A stretch of DNA of 64,000 nucleotides. Origin: JBFMHP01 sp040752855 (GTDB lineage: Bacteria; Pseudomonadota; Gammaproteobacteria; RBG-16-57-12). A program made the position numbers and the translations under genes. The notes under the pieces were generated by a model. The model made no database searches and was not told the origin of the DNA. It saw only the letters and a list, made by a program, of their open reading frames with translations. Position 1 is the stretch's first letter. Every line of letters starts with the position of its first letter. The DNA lies in NCBI GenBank assembly GCA_040752855.1, contig JBFMHP010000022.1:1-64000 (forward strand), given 5' to 3'. Positions 16,458 to 25,874 of this stretch are shown piece after piece.

Positions 16458-17177
16458 ATGAAAAGATATCTGTCGAGTGCAATGATTTTTCTGGCGTGCG
16501 CCTCCACGGCGGTGGCTGCCGATGAGACGGCGAAGATCAAAACGGAGTTGAGCAGGATTATCCCTGGCATGGAACCCGACAGCATCAAACCCTCGGCATT
16601 GCCGGGAATCTATGAAATCGTCGATGGGACCAACGTGATGTATATGAGCGGCGACGGCCGGTATTTCATCCGCGGTGACATCTTCGATTTGCAGTCGGAG
16701 AAGAATCTGACCGAAGAGGTGCGTGTCGACGGCCGAAAGAAACTGCTCGATGCGCTGAAACCCGCCGATATGGTGGTGTTCTCACCCGAGAAGGGCAAGA
16801 AAAAATACTCCGTCACCGTGTTTACGGACATCGATTGCGTGTACTGCCGCCGTCTGCACTCCGAGATCAATACCTATACCGCAAACGGCATCGAGGTTCG
16901 CTATGCCGCCTTCCCGCGCGCCGGGGAGGGGTCGGAGTCCTTCAACAAGGCCGTGGCCGTGTGGTGCTCCAAGAACAAGCAAGAGGCCATGACCAAGGCC
17001 AAGGCCGGTCAGCAAGTCACCGCGGCAACCTGCAACAACCCGGTGCAAAAACAGTTGGAGGCGGGACGGGAATTGGGGATCAGCGGTACGCCTTCGATTG
17101 TTCTGGCCGACGGCCGCATCATCCCCGGTTACGTCGATGCGCAGCGTTTGTTGGAGGCATTGGCAGAGGGTAAATAG
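16458..17177 (+). CDS. dsbC: periplasmic disulfide isomerase DsbC
   Basis: Rearranges wrong disulfide bonds in the periplasm and is kept reduced by DsbD. A cleavable signal peptide (MKRYLSSAMIFLACASTAVA) is followed by the dimerisation domain and a thioredoxin-fold domain with the active site C127-V-Y-C130. GTPSIVLADGRIIPGY holds the cis-proline. 239 aa is normal. A terminator follows. The start is the ATG at 16458; an earlier in-frame ATG at 16431 would disrupt the signal peptide. Confidence 0.95.
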   Translation: MKRYLSSAMIFLACASTAVAADETAKIKTELSRIIPGMEPDSIKPSALPGIYEIVDGTNVMYMSGDGRYFIRGDIFDLQSEKNLTEEVRVDGRKKLLDALKPADMVVFSPEKGKKKYSVTVFTDIDCVYCRRLHSEINTYTANGIEVRYAAFPRAGEGSESFNKAVAVWCSKNKQEAMTKAKAGQQVTAATCNNPVQKQLEAGRELGISGTPSIVLADGRIIPGYVDAQRLLEALAEGK

Positions 17178-17206
17178 GATTCGAGCGTTGGAAATCCTAA
17201 CAGAGC

Positions 17207-17236
17207 AAGGGCCTCCGCGGAGGCCCTTGTTGTTTT
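17207..17236. terminator. terminator between convergent dsbC and the DUF4382 gene
   Basis: An 11-bp perfect palindrome arm AAGGGCCTCCG / CGGAGGCCCTT followed by GTTGTTTT. It ends dsbC; its symmetric stem could also help to end the opposing gene. Confidence 0.85.
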
Positions 17237-17239
17237 CGA

Positions 17240-18139
17240 TTACTCGAAATCGTGGGTGGTGGTGGCGCCGGCGGTGATGGTCACTGTGGTCGTGCCGAGG
17301 AAGGTGATGGCCTCGTCGCCTTCGTTCGAATCCAGATCGGCTTCGCAGGTGAAGGCTACGGTGTAGGTGCCTTGATTGAGAAAGCCGACCGCATAGCTGT
17401 AGGTGTCCACGCTCACCAGCGCGCTGCTGATTGGATCGACCGCATCTCCATCGACATCATCCGGCGTGACATCGCCCTCGAAGACATACACCGCGTAGTT
17501 GGGTGTTGTGGCGCAGCTGGCATCGCTCCGCGCTACGGAATCAACGGTGCCGCTCAAGTGCCCGACATTGGCATTTTCAACGATGCGCAGCGTGGGTTTG
17601 AGCTTGTAGACATCGCTTCCGTTGCTGGGTGCAAGCACGGATTTGCGCAGATCGAAATCGACGGTGAAGGTGGCCGCGCCGCCGTCGGTGATCTCGAAGC
17701 CGCGATTGAGTTTGAGGCCGGTTTCATCGCCGCTGGGGATGTACAGCTGTTTCCGCGCACCGCCTTCTTCCAGCGTGATAAAGGATTGGTCCATATCGAC
17801 CTTCAGGCGCATCCAGTTGTAATGACCGGCATCGAGCTCATGGTTGAGCAGCAGCGGCTCGCTGTTGGGGCCTTGCTGGTCTAACAGGTCGATGGTTTTG
17901 ACGACGGGTGCCCCGTTTTCGTCGACGAAATCGATGTCGAAGGCCGGACCGGACTGCGGCTTGATGGTCACGCCGGTGAATGCCACAACCACTTCCGATG
18001 CCTCGTCCACCGGGGCGTCGGTGATATTGAGGCTCAAGGTGCCGCTGGGCTTGGAGTCCCCTCCGCCGCAGGCGGTGAGCAGGATGACACTGCCGAGGCA
18101 GGCGTTCCGGACGAGGCGAGCGAGCAAGGATTTTTTCAT
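17240..18139 (-). CDS. DUF4382 domain lipoprotein
   Basis: A 299-residue predicted lipoprotein: MKKSLLARLVRNACLGSVILLTACGGG has a basic head, hydrophobic core and lipobox with Cys24. The body opens with GTLSLNITDAPVDEASEVVVAFTGV, the hallmark of DUF4382, a beta-rich domain of unknown function found in surface lipoproteins. The later part has further beta-strand repeats. The start MKKSLL is chosen because the upstream in-frame residues would precede a normal signal peptide. It is monocistronic and convergent with dsbC. Role unknown. Confidence 0.8.
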   Translation of the reverse strand: MKKSLLARLVRNACLGSVILLTACGGGDSKPSGTLSLNITDAPVDEASEVVVAFTGVTIKPQSGPAFDIDFVDENGAPVVKTIDLLDQQGPNSEPLLLNHELDAGHYNWMRLKVDMDQSFITLEEGGARKQLYIPSGDETGLKLNRGFEITDGGAATFTVDFDLRKSVLAPSNGSDVYKLKPTLRIVENANVGHLSGTVDSVARSDASCATTPNYAVYVFEGDVTPDDVDGDAVDPISSALVSVDTYSYAVGFLNQGTYTVAFTCEADLDSNEGDEAITFLGTTTVTITAGATTTHDFE

Positions 18140-18244
18140 TATTTCCCCCATGATCAAGTGAATCAGATAAAAACCACAATGAAGACGCAGTATAGGTGTG
18201 TGTGTGGGCCCCAAACCGTGAACCGGGTCACACTAGCGCGGGCG

Positions 18245-19108
18245 TCAGAGCAACAACCGTGACATCCGACTGCGGTAGTGATGCACCAGTTCGCCGGTAT
18301 TTCCGAGGATCTCGAAGATCGTGATCATGGCCTTTCTCGCCACGCCGTTTTCGAAGCGGGGATTTTTGCCCATGACGTTCAGCAGCAGCTCCATGGCGGA
18401 TTCATACCTCCCCGCAAGGGCGTGATGCGCAGCCAGGATGTAATTGGCGCTGCAATCCTCGGGATTGGCGGCTTGCCGCGCCGTTGCTTCTTCCAAGGAG
18501 GGCGCGTGAGCGAGGATGTCGAGAAAGCTCAGGCGCGCTAGCAGGGGCGCAATCGTGGCATCGAGCTGGATGTCGAGCGGCTGCTGTTGGAGGATGGCGG
18601 CCGCCTCTTGATAGTGGTGCTGCTCGATCATCAGCGTCGCGGCGCTCCTCAGGATAGGCAGTCGTCCTGGCGCGAGTTCCATCGCCTGCCGAATCAAGGC
18701 AAGTCCCGTATCGTGCTCGCCCCGCTGGAAAGCCTGCGCCGCCTCTGCCAGCCGCTCATCGGCCTCGCCCGGCAGGTGGTTGTCGATGAAGACCCGAATC
18801 TGTGCCTCGGGGACCGCCCCGCTGAAGGCATCCACGGCCGTGCCATTTTTGAACAAGATGACCGTCGGGATACTGCGGATGCCAAACTGCGCCGCCAGGG
18901 CTTGGTTCGCCTCGGTGTCCACCTTGGCAAGCAGAATCCTCCCGCCGTAGTCCTGGACGATCTTTTCTAGCAGCGGCATCAATATCTTGCAGGGACCGCA
19001 CCAGCCGGCCCAGAAGTCGACCAAGACCGGTTGCCGCAGTGAGGCTGCAAGTACCGTTTCCTGAAAATTGGCGTTGGTTGCCTCGAAAATCACCTCGGAT
19101 TGGCCCAC
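18245..19108 (-). CDS. cnoX: CnoX/YbbN-like thioredoxin-TPR co-chaperone
   Basis: N-terminal thioredoxin domain with the full active site W36-C37-G-P-C40, then a TPR-like helical C-terminal domain (about residues 120-287). E. coli CnoX protects proteins from HOCl and hands them to GroEL; its domain lacks the first cysteine (SXXC). Here both cysteines are present, so oxidoreductase activity is likely retained, as known for several other bacteria. 287 aa is normal. It is separated from the DUF4382 gene by about 100 bases. Confidence 0.87.
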   Translation of the reverse strand: MGQSEVIFEATNANFQETVLAASLRQPVLVDFWAGWCGPCKILMPLLEKIVQDYGGRILLAKVDTEANQALAAQFGIRSIPTVILFKNGTAVDAFSGAVPEAQIRVFIDNHLPGEADERLAEAAQAFQRGEHDTGLALIRQAMELAPGRLPILRSAATLMIEQHHYQEAAAILQQQPLDIQLDATIAPLLARLSFLDILAHAPSLEEATARQAANPEDCSANYILAAHHALAGRYESAMELLLNVMGKNPRFENGVARKAMITIFEILGNTGELVHHYRSRMSRLLL

Positions 19109-19225
19109 GGCAGGTTAACTCTCTTGGATTTGGGGCCGATATTCTAAGTCTCTGATCAAGGAATTTGAACTGTTTCCGGGGAGGCAGGCTATGCACACGC
19201 AGCGTCGATTCTTTGTAAAACTAAA

Positions 19226-19240
19226 TGATAATGATTTGCA
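19226..19240 (+). promoter_or_regulatory. Fur box upstream of the LbtU-like gene
   Basis: TGATAATGATTTGCA matches the 7-1-7 Fur consensus (TGATAAT-N-ATTATCA) at 12 of 14 defined positions and lies about 50 bases before the start codon of the siderophore-porin-like gene. Iron-dependent repression is the natural reading. Confidence 0.6.
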
Positions 19241-19288
19241 TTTATATAACTCCTGGGGTATCGTTGCCTTGAAGTAAGGTCAACCTGC

Positions 19289-20308
19289 ATGAGTGAAACT
19301 AAAATGAAAACGATTCAATACACTGCTATTCCTTGGGTAATTGCCGCGATGTTTGCCTGCAGCGGTCAGGCGCTGGGGGTGGATGCGCCGACCATCAGCG
19401 GTCTCGTCGAGGTCGAGGTCAACCGGGCAAAGGATTTCGCCGGGGACAAGAGCGGCGCGGTGGCACTGGCGACCGTCGAGCTGGCCTTCGATGTCAAGAT
19501 CAATGATGCCGTGACCGCCAACGCCTTGTTGTTGCACGAAGACGGCGAGAATTTCGTGCTGGATCAAGGCACCATTACGCTGGAGACCGGGACGATTCCG
19601 GGCAGGTTTGTGGCCGGGCGTTTCTTTGTGCCGTTCGGCGCCTTTGAGAGCAATCTGATCTCCGATCCGCTGACGCTGGAGCTGGGCGAAACCCAGGAGG
19701 CGGCGATTCAGTGGGGAATGGAGGCTGGGGGTTTTTATGGTTCGGTATATGCCTTCAATGGCGATACTTCAGAGAACGGGGATGACGGTGTGTTCGAATA
19801 CGGCGCCAATCTCGGCTATACGACGGACAATCTGACTGTAGGTATCGGATACATCAGCAGCATCGGGGAGAGCAATACTCTGACCGACCACCTCGTTACC
19901 ACGGCGCTCGCCGAGTATGTCGCCGGCGCGGCGGCGCATGCCGTTTGCAACCTTGGTCCGGTGACAGCGATCGGCGAATACATCACGGCGCTGGACAGGT
20001 TTGCCCCGGGAGAACTCGATTCCGGCAGTATCCTAGGGGCCGAACCCAACGCATATAATCTTGAGATCGATTACACCTTTGACATGAAGGGGGCGGAGTC
20101 CACCGTGGCATTGGCCTATCAGGGCACGGAAGAGGCCCTCGGCCTTGGGCTGCCGGAATCACGTATCTTGCTCGGTTTGGGTATGGGGATATATGAGAAC
20201 ACCCGGCTGAGCTTCGAATACGCTCGGGATGCCGATTACGATACCGATGTCGGCGGGACGGGCGAGAACGGTAGCAACTTTACCGCGCAGTTGGCGGTGT
20301 CGTTTTAA
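19289..20308 (+). CDS. LbtU-family outer-membrane siderophore porin
   Basis: A 339-residue protein with a signal peptide ending near residue 30 (FACSGQALG) and a body of alternating beta strands ending in F (AQLAVSF), as in outer-membrane barrels. It resembles LbtU, the TonB-independent legiobactin receptor of Legionella. The segment GRFVAGRFFVPFGAFESNLISDPLTLELGET is typical. The Fur box in front supports an iron-uptake role. No siderophore synthesis genes are in the window. A terminator hairpin follows. Confidence 0.78.
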   Translation: MSETKMKTIQYTAIPWVIAAMFACSGQALGVDAPTISGLVEVEVNRAKDFAGDKSGAVALATVELAFDVKINDAVTANALLLHEDGENFVLDQGTITLETGTIPGRFVAGRFFVPFGAFESNLISDPLTLELGETQEAAIQWGMEAGGFYGSVYAFNGDTSENGDDGVFEYGANLGYTTDNLTVGIGYISSIGESNTLTDHLVTTALAEYVAGAAAHAVCNLGPVTAIGEYITALDRFAPGELDSGSILGAEPNAYNLEIDYTFDMKGAESTVALAYQGTEEALGLGLPESRILLGLGMGIYENTRLSFEYARDADYDTDVGGTGENGSNFTAQLAVSF

Positions 20309-20332
20309 GCAAGAGACCAGTTCGGAAAATGA

Positions 20333-20361
20333 GAGACGCGCGTCGGCGCGTCTCTTGTTTT
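20333..20361. terminator. terminator between convergent LbtU-like gene and deaD
   Basis: Stem GAGACGCGC / GCGCGTCTC with a GTCG loop, followed by TTGTTTT. It lies five bases from the deaD stop codon. Confidence 0.85.
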
Positions 20362-20365
20362 GCGA

Positions 20366-22072
20366 TCAGCGTGCAGCAGGTTTTTTCCGCGCCGCCGGCT
20401 TTTTGCCGGCGTCCACGCTGATGTTCAACGCTTGTTGCCGGACGCGCACCCGCTTGAGCTGTTGAAAGACTTCCTTGGGCATGCCTTCGGGCAGATCGAC
20501 GGTGCTGAAGTCATCGAACAGCTTGATGTGGCCGATGAATTCGCTGTCGATACCCGCTTCGTTGGCAATCGCGCCGACGATATCGCCGGGGCTCACGCCG
20601 TGCATGCGGCCCACTTCGATGCGGTAGCGCACCATTTCGATCTGCGGTTTGGTTTTGGAGCGTGGGGCGCGGTCGGCCCGGTCAGAGGCCTCGCCGCGTG
20701 CGCGCTCGGCTTTGCCGCGGCGGGCGTGCGATTCTTTTTCAGCGGCAGGCTGGGTTTCCTTCATGCGTAGCGGACGCTCGCGCTGTACGAGAAAGGCCAA
20801 GGCGGCGGCGATCTCGTGCGGCGGCACATCGTGTTCTTGCTCGATCTGGGTGATGACCTCCTGGAGAAAATCGAGATCCTCGGATTCCAGCGTGTCGACG
20901 ATCTGTTGCTTGAATTGCGCGATACGCTTATTGGTGATGACCTCGGTGGAGGGCAGCTGCATGCGTTCGATGGGCTGTTTGGTGGCCTTTTCGATGGCGC
21001 GCAGCATGCGTGTTTCGCGCGGTGAGACGAACAGGATGGCATTCCCCTCGCGTCCGGCGCGGCCGGTGCGGCCGATGCGGTGCACATAGGCCTCGGTGTC
21101 GTAGGGGATGTCGTAGTTGATGACGTGGGTGATGCGCGCCACGTCCAGGCCGCGGGCGGCGACATCGGTGGCGATGACGATGTCCAGCGCCTTGTTTTTC
21201 AGTTGTTCGACGGTGCGTTCGCGCAATTGCTGCGTCATGTCGCCGTTGAGCGGGGCGCTGGCGTAGCCGCGCGCCTCGAGCTTTTCCGCCAGCTCCACGG
21301 TGGCGGTCTTGGTGCGCACGAAGATGATCGCCGCATCGAAGTCTTCCACTTCCAGCATGCGGGTCAGCGCATCGAGTTTGTGCAGTCCGCTGACCTGCCA
21401 ATAACGCTGATTGATATTGGCGGCGGTGGCGGTGGTCGATTTGATCTTGATCTCTTTGGGCTGATTGAGATGCTGGTGCGCGACCTTGCGAATCACCTCG
21501 GGCATGGTGGCGGAGAACAGCGCGACTTGGCGCTCTTTGGGGGTGTGTTCCAGGATCCACTCCACGTCTTCGATGAAACCCATGCGCAGCATCTCATCGG
21601 CCTCGTCCAGTACCAGCGACTTCAGTCCGGTGAGCGAGAGCGTCTTGCGGCGCAGATGATCCATGATCCGCCCCGGCGTGCCCACCACCACATGCACCCC
21701 GCGCTTGAGCTGGCGCAATTGGGTGTCCATGCCCTGGCCACCGTAGATCGGCAGCACATGAAAACCGGGCAGGTGACGCGCGTAGGCCTGGAAGGCCTCA
21801 GCGACCTGGATGGCCAGTTCGCGCGTCGGTGTCAGCACCAGCACCTGGGGCTGTTGCACGGAGAGATCGATGTTATTCAGCAACGGCAGCGCGAAGGCGG
21901 CGGTCTTGCCAGTGCCGGTCTGGGCCTGGCCTAGCAGGTCGTGGCCGGCCAGCAGATGCGGGATGGCCTCGGCCTGGATCGGCGACGGGGTTTCATAACC
22001 GATCTCGGCCAGGGCTTGGAGGATGGGGGTGGCAAGCGCAAGTTGCGCGAAGCTCGCAATGGGGGATGTCAT
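20366..22072 (-). CDS. deaD: DEAD-box ATP-dependent RNA helicase DeaD/CsdA
   Basis: Unwinds RNA in ribosome assembly and cold adaptation. Helicase motifs in order: AQTGTGKT (I), TPTRELA (Ia), DEADEMLRMGF (II), SATMP (III), ARGLD (V) and HRIGRTGRAGR (VI). After about residue 460 comes a basic linker and a DbpA-type RNA-binding domain (MVRYRIEVGRMHGVSPGDI). The protein ends in a short KKPAAR repeat. The start MTSPIASF is used, giving 568 aa; the frame is open 25 codons upstream but that part is unlike the family. Confidence 0.93.
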   Translation of the reverse strand: MTSPIASFAQLALATPILQALAEIGYETPSPIQAEAIPHLLAGHDLLGQAQTGTGKTAAFALPLLNNIDLSVQQPQVLVLTPTRELAIQVAEAFQAYARHLPGFHVLPIYGGQGMDTQLRQLKRGVHVVVGTPGRIMDHLRRKTLSLTGLKSLVLDEADEMLRMGFIEDVEWILEHTPKERQVALFSATMPEVIRKVAHQHLNQPKEIKIKSTTATAANINQRYWQVSGLHKLDALTRMLEVEDFDAAIIFVRTKTATVELAEKLEARGYASAPLNGDMTQQLRERTVEQLKNKALDIVIATDVAARGLDVARITHVINYDIPYDTEAYVHRIGRTGRAGREGNAILFVSPRETRMLRAIEKATKQPIERMQLPSTEVITNKRIAQFKQQIVDTLESEDLDFLQEVITQIEQEHDVPPHEIAAALAFLVQRERPLRMKETQPAAEKESHARRGKAERARGEASDRADRAPRSKTKPQIEMVRYRIEVGRMHGVSPGDIVGAIANEAGIDSEFIGHIKLFDDFSTVDLPEGMPKEVFQQLKRVRVRQQALNISVDAGKKPAARKKPAAR

Positions 22073-22210
22073 CAAGAATGTACCTTTGTTCGGGGTAACC
22101 GCCAGCTTTTGATCGGATTTCCCCTGAGTGGATGTGAAAGCCGGCAATTATAACCGAAGAGCGCCAAAGCAGCATGGAAAATCGTGGCTGACGACCGCCG
22201 TTAGCGAGGC

Positions 22211-23512
22211 TCAGCCGGCGCGGGGCAGCGCGAGCCGACCGTCTTGACGCAGATACATGCGGGCGGCGAGGAGCATTATGAAGCCGTCAAAGGGAATCCG
22301 GTAGCGCGGATCACCCAGCGAGAGGAATACCGCGGCCATCAGTCCGAGCACCGGTAGCAGGACGAGGATGTCCGCCCAGTAACGCTGCTCCAGCCGCAGC
22401 AAGGCGCGCCAGTGGCACCAGACAAACACCAGCGCCGGCAGTAGCACGATCACCAGAAACAGCTCCTGCGCGAAGGTGGCGAGGTGCTTCTCGGCGGTGT
22501 CCGAAGAAGGCCACGGGGTGGGGCCCACGAACAGTTGAAACACGTTCTGGGTGGAGAGCAAAAAGGCCTGCCACGGGTGCTCCTTGATCCAGGCCCACGC
22601 CGCGGCACGATTGGCCCGCGCATCATAGGCGCCGAAATCGAAATGCAGCTCGCCGGTATAACCGCGCTTGGCAAACGGCGGCGGGCCGAACCAGAAGTGC
22701 AGATTGCGTTCGTGGTCGTGGTACCAGACCTTGACGTACTCCCCGTGATGGCCTTCCAACATGGTGAGGGCGCCGCTGTTGGAGGTGACACAAAAGGCGC
22801 CTTCGCTGAGCGTGGTGCAGCGGTAGGAAAACGGGGCGAGCACCGCTACGGTGCTCAGCGAAGAGGCGATCAGGATCACGAAGATCGACGATGACTTGTT
22901 GCGCCAGGCCAGATACAGCAGGAACAGGCCGATCAACGCCGCCGGCACGATGATCGCTTCTTTGAGTGCCGCGCTGATCGCCACCATTACCCCGCCGCAG
23001 ATTGCAGCGATGATCCGCCACAGTCTTGCGCGGGCGCGCAAGGCCAGCACCAGCAACAGCAAGGCGCTGCACACGGAAAATAGATAGGGATTTTCGGCAA
23101 GAAAGAATCCGGCGTAATCGATGAAGGTGAAATACAGGCTGGCAAATATCAGCGCCAGGTAGGCGACGCGCGCTCCGTAGAGCAGATAGCCGAGGCCGGC
23201 AATCAGTAGAGGAATGAGGCACGAGATAACAAATTGCATCCAGAGGGCCGGCTCCCAGGAGGAGTCGATGGTGTAGATAAGGCCAAGCAGCATGTGCATG
23301 CCCGGCGGATAAATCGTATCGGCGATATTGGCATTGTAATTCGGATTGATGAAATTCAGGGCGCGCTCTACATAGAGCTGCATGTCGCTGTACACATAAT
23401 CCGTGGCGCGATGTGTGATGAAGATGTAGTAATAGCGCCAGCTGATTCCGATGAGATAGGCAAGGACTGCGAGCGCAGGAAGCAGTTTCGTTTTTATATA
23501 TCCGGAAAGCAT
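22211..23512 (-). CDS. GT-C-type membrane glycosyltransferase-like protein (ArnT/PMT-like)
   Basis: A 433-residue protein with about ten hydrophobic helices. After the first helix comes a periplasmic loop with DYVYSDMQLYVERALNFINP, and NIADTIYPPGMHMLLG follows; acidic residues in the first loop are the usual catalytic ones in GT-C enzymes that use polyprenyl-phosphate sugars. A DPRYRIPFDGF motif near the end is typical of this group. Acceptor and donor are unknown. It is transcribed divergently from rfbF, next to the CDP-sugar cluster, which supports a role in using the sugar made there. Start MLSGYIK is chosen to give a normal first helix. Confidence 0.75.
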   Translation of the reverse strand: MLSGYIKTKLLPALAVLAYLIGISWRYYYIFITHRATDYVYSDMQLYVERALNFINPNYNANIADTIYPPGMHMLLGLIYTIDSSWEPALWMQFVISCLIPLLIAGLGYLLYGARVAYLALIFASLYFTFIDYAGFFLAENPYLFSVCSALLLLVLALRARARLWRIIAAICGGVMVAISAALKEAIIVPAALIGLFLLYLAWRNKSSSIFVILIASSLSTVAVLAPFSYRCTTLSEGAFCVTSNSGALTMLEGHHGEYVKVWYHDHERNLHFWFGPPPFAKRGYTGELHFDFGAYDARANRAAAWAWIKEHPWQAFLLSTQNVFQLFVGPTPWPSSDTAEKHLATFAQELFLVIVLLPALVFVWCHWRALLRLEQRYWADILVLLPVLGLMAAVFLSLGDPRYRIPFDGFIMLLAARMYLRQDGRLALPRAG

Positions 23513-23870
23513 GGTTAGTTCTCGTCGATCACGATTATTGATTTTTGGTATATCCATGTGCTGAGGCGCAAATCGCTTTATGGCGAAAACCAACAACATT
23601 GGCTATAAAACTATAGTTCAACTAGATAATGCCTGCGTATTTTGGCGTAAATAAATCGTGTGAGTGGCGCCGGTTTTTCGGCGGTTTGTCAGTAAATTAC
23701 GGCTGAATCATCCGCTGGGGCGGGGTGAAATCGTTCGATGATGCGGGGCGAAACTTGTGGTAGGCATGGATATTCGCGCACACATTTAACGAGATAAATA
23801 GTTCAAAAATCTCGTACAACGCATATAAGCACAAGTCGTAAAAAATAAATTCATTTTTTGGGGTTGGAGA
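23513..23870. promoter_or_regulatory. divergent intergenic region before the CDP-sugar operon
   Basis: About 360 bases between the GT-C gene and rfbF. The parts next to both genes are AT-rich and probably hold divergent promoters. I see no exact ops/JUMPstart element (GGCGGTAG) and no strong hairpin. A minus-strand open frame across it only mirrors rfbF and is not a gene. Confidence 0.4.
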
Positions 23871-24653
23871 ATGAAGGCAGTCATCCTTTGCGGTGGGCAG
23901 GGGACACGCATTCGGGACGTCTCCGAGATCGTGCCCAAGCCGATGTTGCCGATCGGCAATTACCCGGTCCTCTGGCACATCATGAAGATCTATGCCCACG
24001 CGGGCATCACCGATTTTGTGATCTGTCTCGGCTACAAGGGTTGGCAGATCAAAGAGTTTTTTCTTGAATACAAGGCGATGACTTCGGACTTCACGATCCA
24101 GCTGGGCCATCACAATCGAATCGAGTTTCACAACGGTTCCGATGAGGCGCAGTGGCGCGTGACCTTGGTGGATACGGGCCTGAACGCGCAGACCGGCGCG
24201 CGTCTCTGGAATGCGCGCGCTTATCTCGATGACACCGACCGGTTCTGTTTGACCTACGGGGATGGCGTGGCGGATGTCGATGTGCGCAGCTTGCTCGAGG
24301 CGCATGCGCGCAGCGAAAAGGTCGGCATGTTGACCGGCGTGCGTCCGGCGGGACGGTTTGGCGAGCTTGAGCTGCAAGCCAATGTGGTGACCAGTTTCCA
24401 CGAAAAGCCCAATGCGCGCGCCGGCTGCATCAACGGCGGCTTCATGGTGTTTGACGCCGAACGTGTGTGGTCGTATCTACACGATGGCGAGGAGCTGAAT
24501 CTTGAACAGGAGGTGCTCCCGGCCATGGTCGCTGACCGGCAGTTGGCCATGTATGAGCATCGTGGATTTTGGCAATGCATGGATACCTTCCGCGAATACA
24601 CGCTGCTCAATGAGATGTGGAAACGTCAGGAAGCGCCATGGAAGGTTTGGTGA
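23871..24653 (+). CDS. rfbF: glucose-1-phosphate cytidylyltransferase
   Basis: Makes CDP-glucose from CTP and glucose 1-phosphate, the entry step to CDP-deoxysugars. Nucleotidyltransferase motif GGQGTRIRD at residues 8-16, PKPMLPIGNYPVLWH, and the metal-binding YGDGVADVD are all present. 260 aa matches the family. GGAG six bases ahead of the ATG is the ribosome-binding site. First gene of a tight seven-gene operon. Confidence 0.95.
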   Translation: MKAVILCGGQGTRIRDVSEIVPKPMLPIGNYPVLWHIMKIYAHAGITDFVICLGYKGWQIKEFFLEYKAMTSDFTIQLGHHNRIEFHNGSDEAQWRVTLVDTGLNAQTGARLWNARAYLDDTDRFCLTYGDGVADVDVRSLLEAHARSEKVGMLTGVRPAGRFGELELQANVVTSFHEKPNARAGCINGGFMVFDAERVWSYLHDGEELNLEQEVLPAMVADRQLAMYEHRGFWQCMDTFREYTLLNEMWKRQEAPWKVW

Positions 24654-24680
24654 GGTCACAGCGGATTCCGGGGAGGATCT

Positions 24681-25820
24681 ATGGACTGCGTCAATGAGGC
24701 ATTACGGCAGTATCGCGATTGCAACGTCCTGGTGACAGGACATACGGGCTTCAAGGGTGCATGGCTGTGCGTATGGCTGAGTGAACTCGGGGCAAGGGTG
24801 TCGGGGTTGGCGCTGGCGGCGCATACTCAGCCGAATCTGTATGGCGCTGCGCGGGTGGCGCGGGACGTCACGGATATCCGTTGCGATATCACTGACTACG
24901 GCGCCGTGGTCGCGGCGATGCGCGCCGTGTCTCCCGAGATCGTGTTTCATCTGGCGGCGCAGCCTCTGGTGCGCCGTTCATACTGGGAGGCGCGCGCCAC
25001 CTTCGAGACCAATTTCATGGGCACGGTCAATGTGCTGGAGGCGGTGCGCCATGTTCCCAGCGTGCGCGCCGTGGTGCATGTGAGCACCGATAAGTGTTAT
25101 GAAAACAAAGGCGCGCACTATGCGTATTCCGAAGATGATGCGCTGGGCGGTCATGATCCCTATAGTGCATCCAAGGCGGCGGCGGAGCTGGCGTTTTCTT
25201 CGTTCGGGCGCAGCTTTTATTCATCACCGGCGAGCACGGTCGGGACCGCATCGGGGCGCGCCGGCAATGTGATCGGCGGCGGCGATTGGGCGGAAGACCG
25301 GGTCGTTCCGGATTGTGTGCGCGCTATCATGGAGGCGCGCACCATCGTGATCCGCAATCCGACGGCGGTGCGGCCCTGGCAGCATGTGCTGGAAGCGCTC
25401 AGCGGCTATCTCACGCTGGGCGGCGAACTGCTGGCGGGCAATCGCGCGGTCAGCGGCGCATGGAATTTCGGTCCCGATCCGACGAACACCAAAACGGTTG
25501 CGGATCTCGTCGATGCCTTCACCCGCGCTTGGGGCGAGGGCGCATGGAAATTCGAGCAGGAAAAGACCTCCGCCCACGAGGCGGCTTATTTGACGCTCTC
25601 CAATCGCAAGGCACGGGACCGGCTCGGCTGGTGGCCGCGCTGGGACTTTTCCGAGACCGTTCGCCGCACGGCGCAGTGGTACCGCGATTTCGCGCAGGGC
25701 GCGGATGCGCGCGAGCTATGTCTGGCGGATATCCACGCCTATACGCAGCGCGATCATGCGCCGTGGGAGTGGCATGTCATGCATGCAGCGAACGCAGATG
25801 TGCGGCGCGTGGATGTTTGA
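24681..25820 (+). CDS. rfbG: CDP-glucose 4,6-dehydratase
   Basis: NAD-dependent conversion of CDP-glucose to CDP-4-keto-6-deoxyglucose. Extended SDR with the NAD motif G20-H-T-G-F-K-G26, HVSTDKCYEN, the Y-x3-K pair in DPYSASKAAAEL, and the subfamily marker RAGNVIGGGDWAEDR. 379 aa, slightly longer than the roughly 360 usual. A GGGGAGGAT ribosome-binding site precedes the ATG. Together with rfbF it commits the operon to a CDP-linked 6-deoxysugar. Confidence 0.94.
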   Translation: MDCVNEALRQYRDCNVLVTGHTGFKGAWLCVWLSELGARVSGLALAAHTQPNLYGAARVARDVTDIRCDITDYGAVVAAMRAVSPEIVFHLAAQPLVRRSYWEARATFETNFMGTVNVLEAVRHVPSVRAVVHVSTDKCYENKGAHYAYSEDDALGGHDPYSASKAAAELAFSSFGRSFYSSPASTVGTASGRAGNVIGGGDWAEDRVVPDCVRAIMEARTIVIRNPTAVRPWQHVLEALSGYLTLGGELLAGNRAVSGAWNFGPDPTNTKTVADLVDAFTRAWGEGAWKFEQEKTSAHEAAYLTLSNRKARDRLGWWPRWDFSETVRRTAQWYRDFAQGADARELCLADIHAYTQRDHAPWEWHVMHAANADVRRVDV

Positions 25821-25874
25821 CGAGCCGAGGCAGCGCCGTGCCATCTGCGGCGCGGATCATAATGGGGGGAATGC

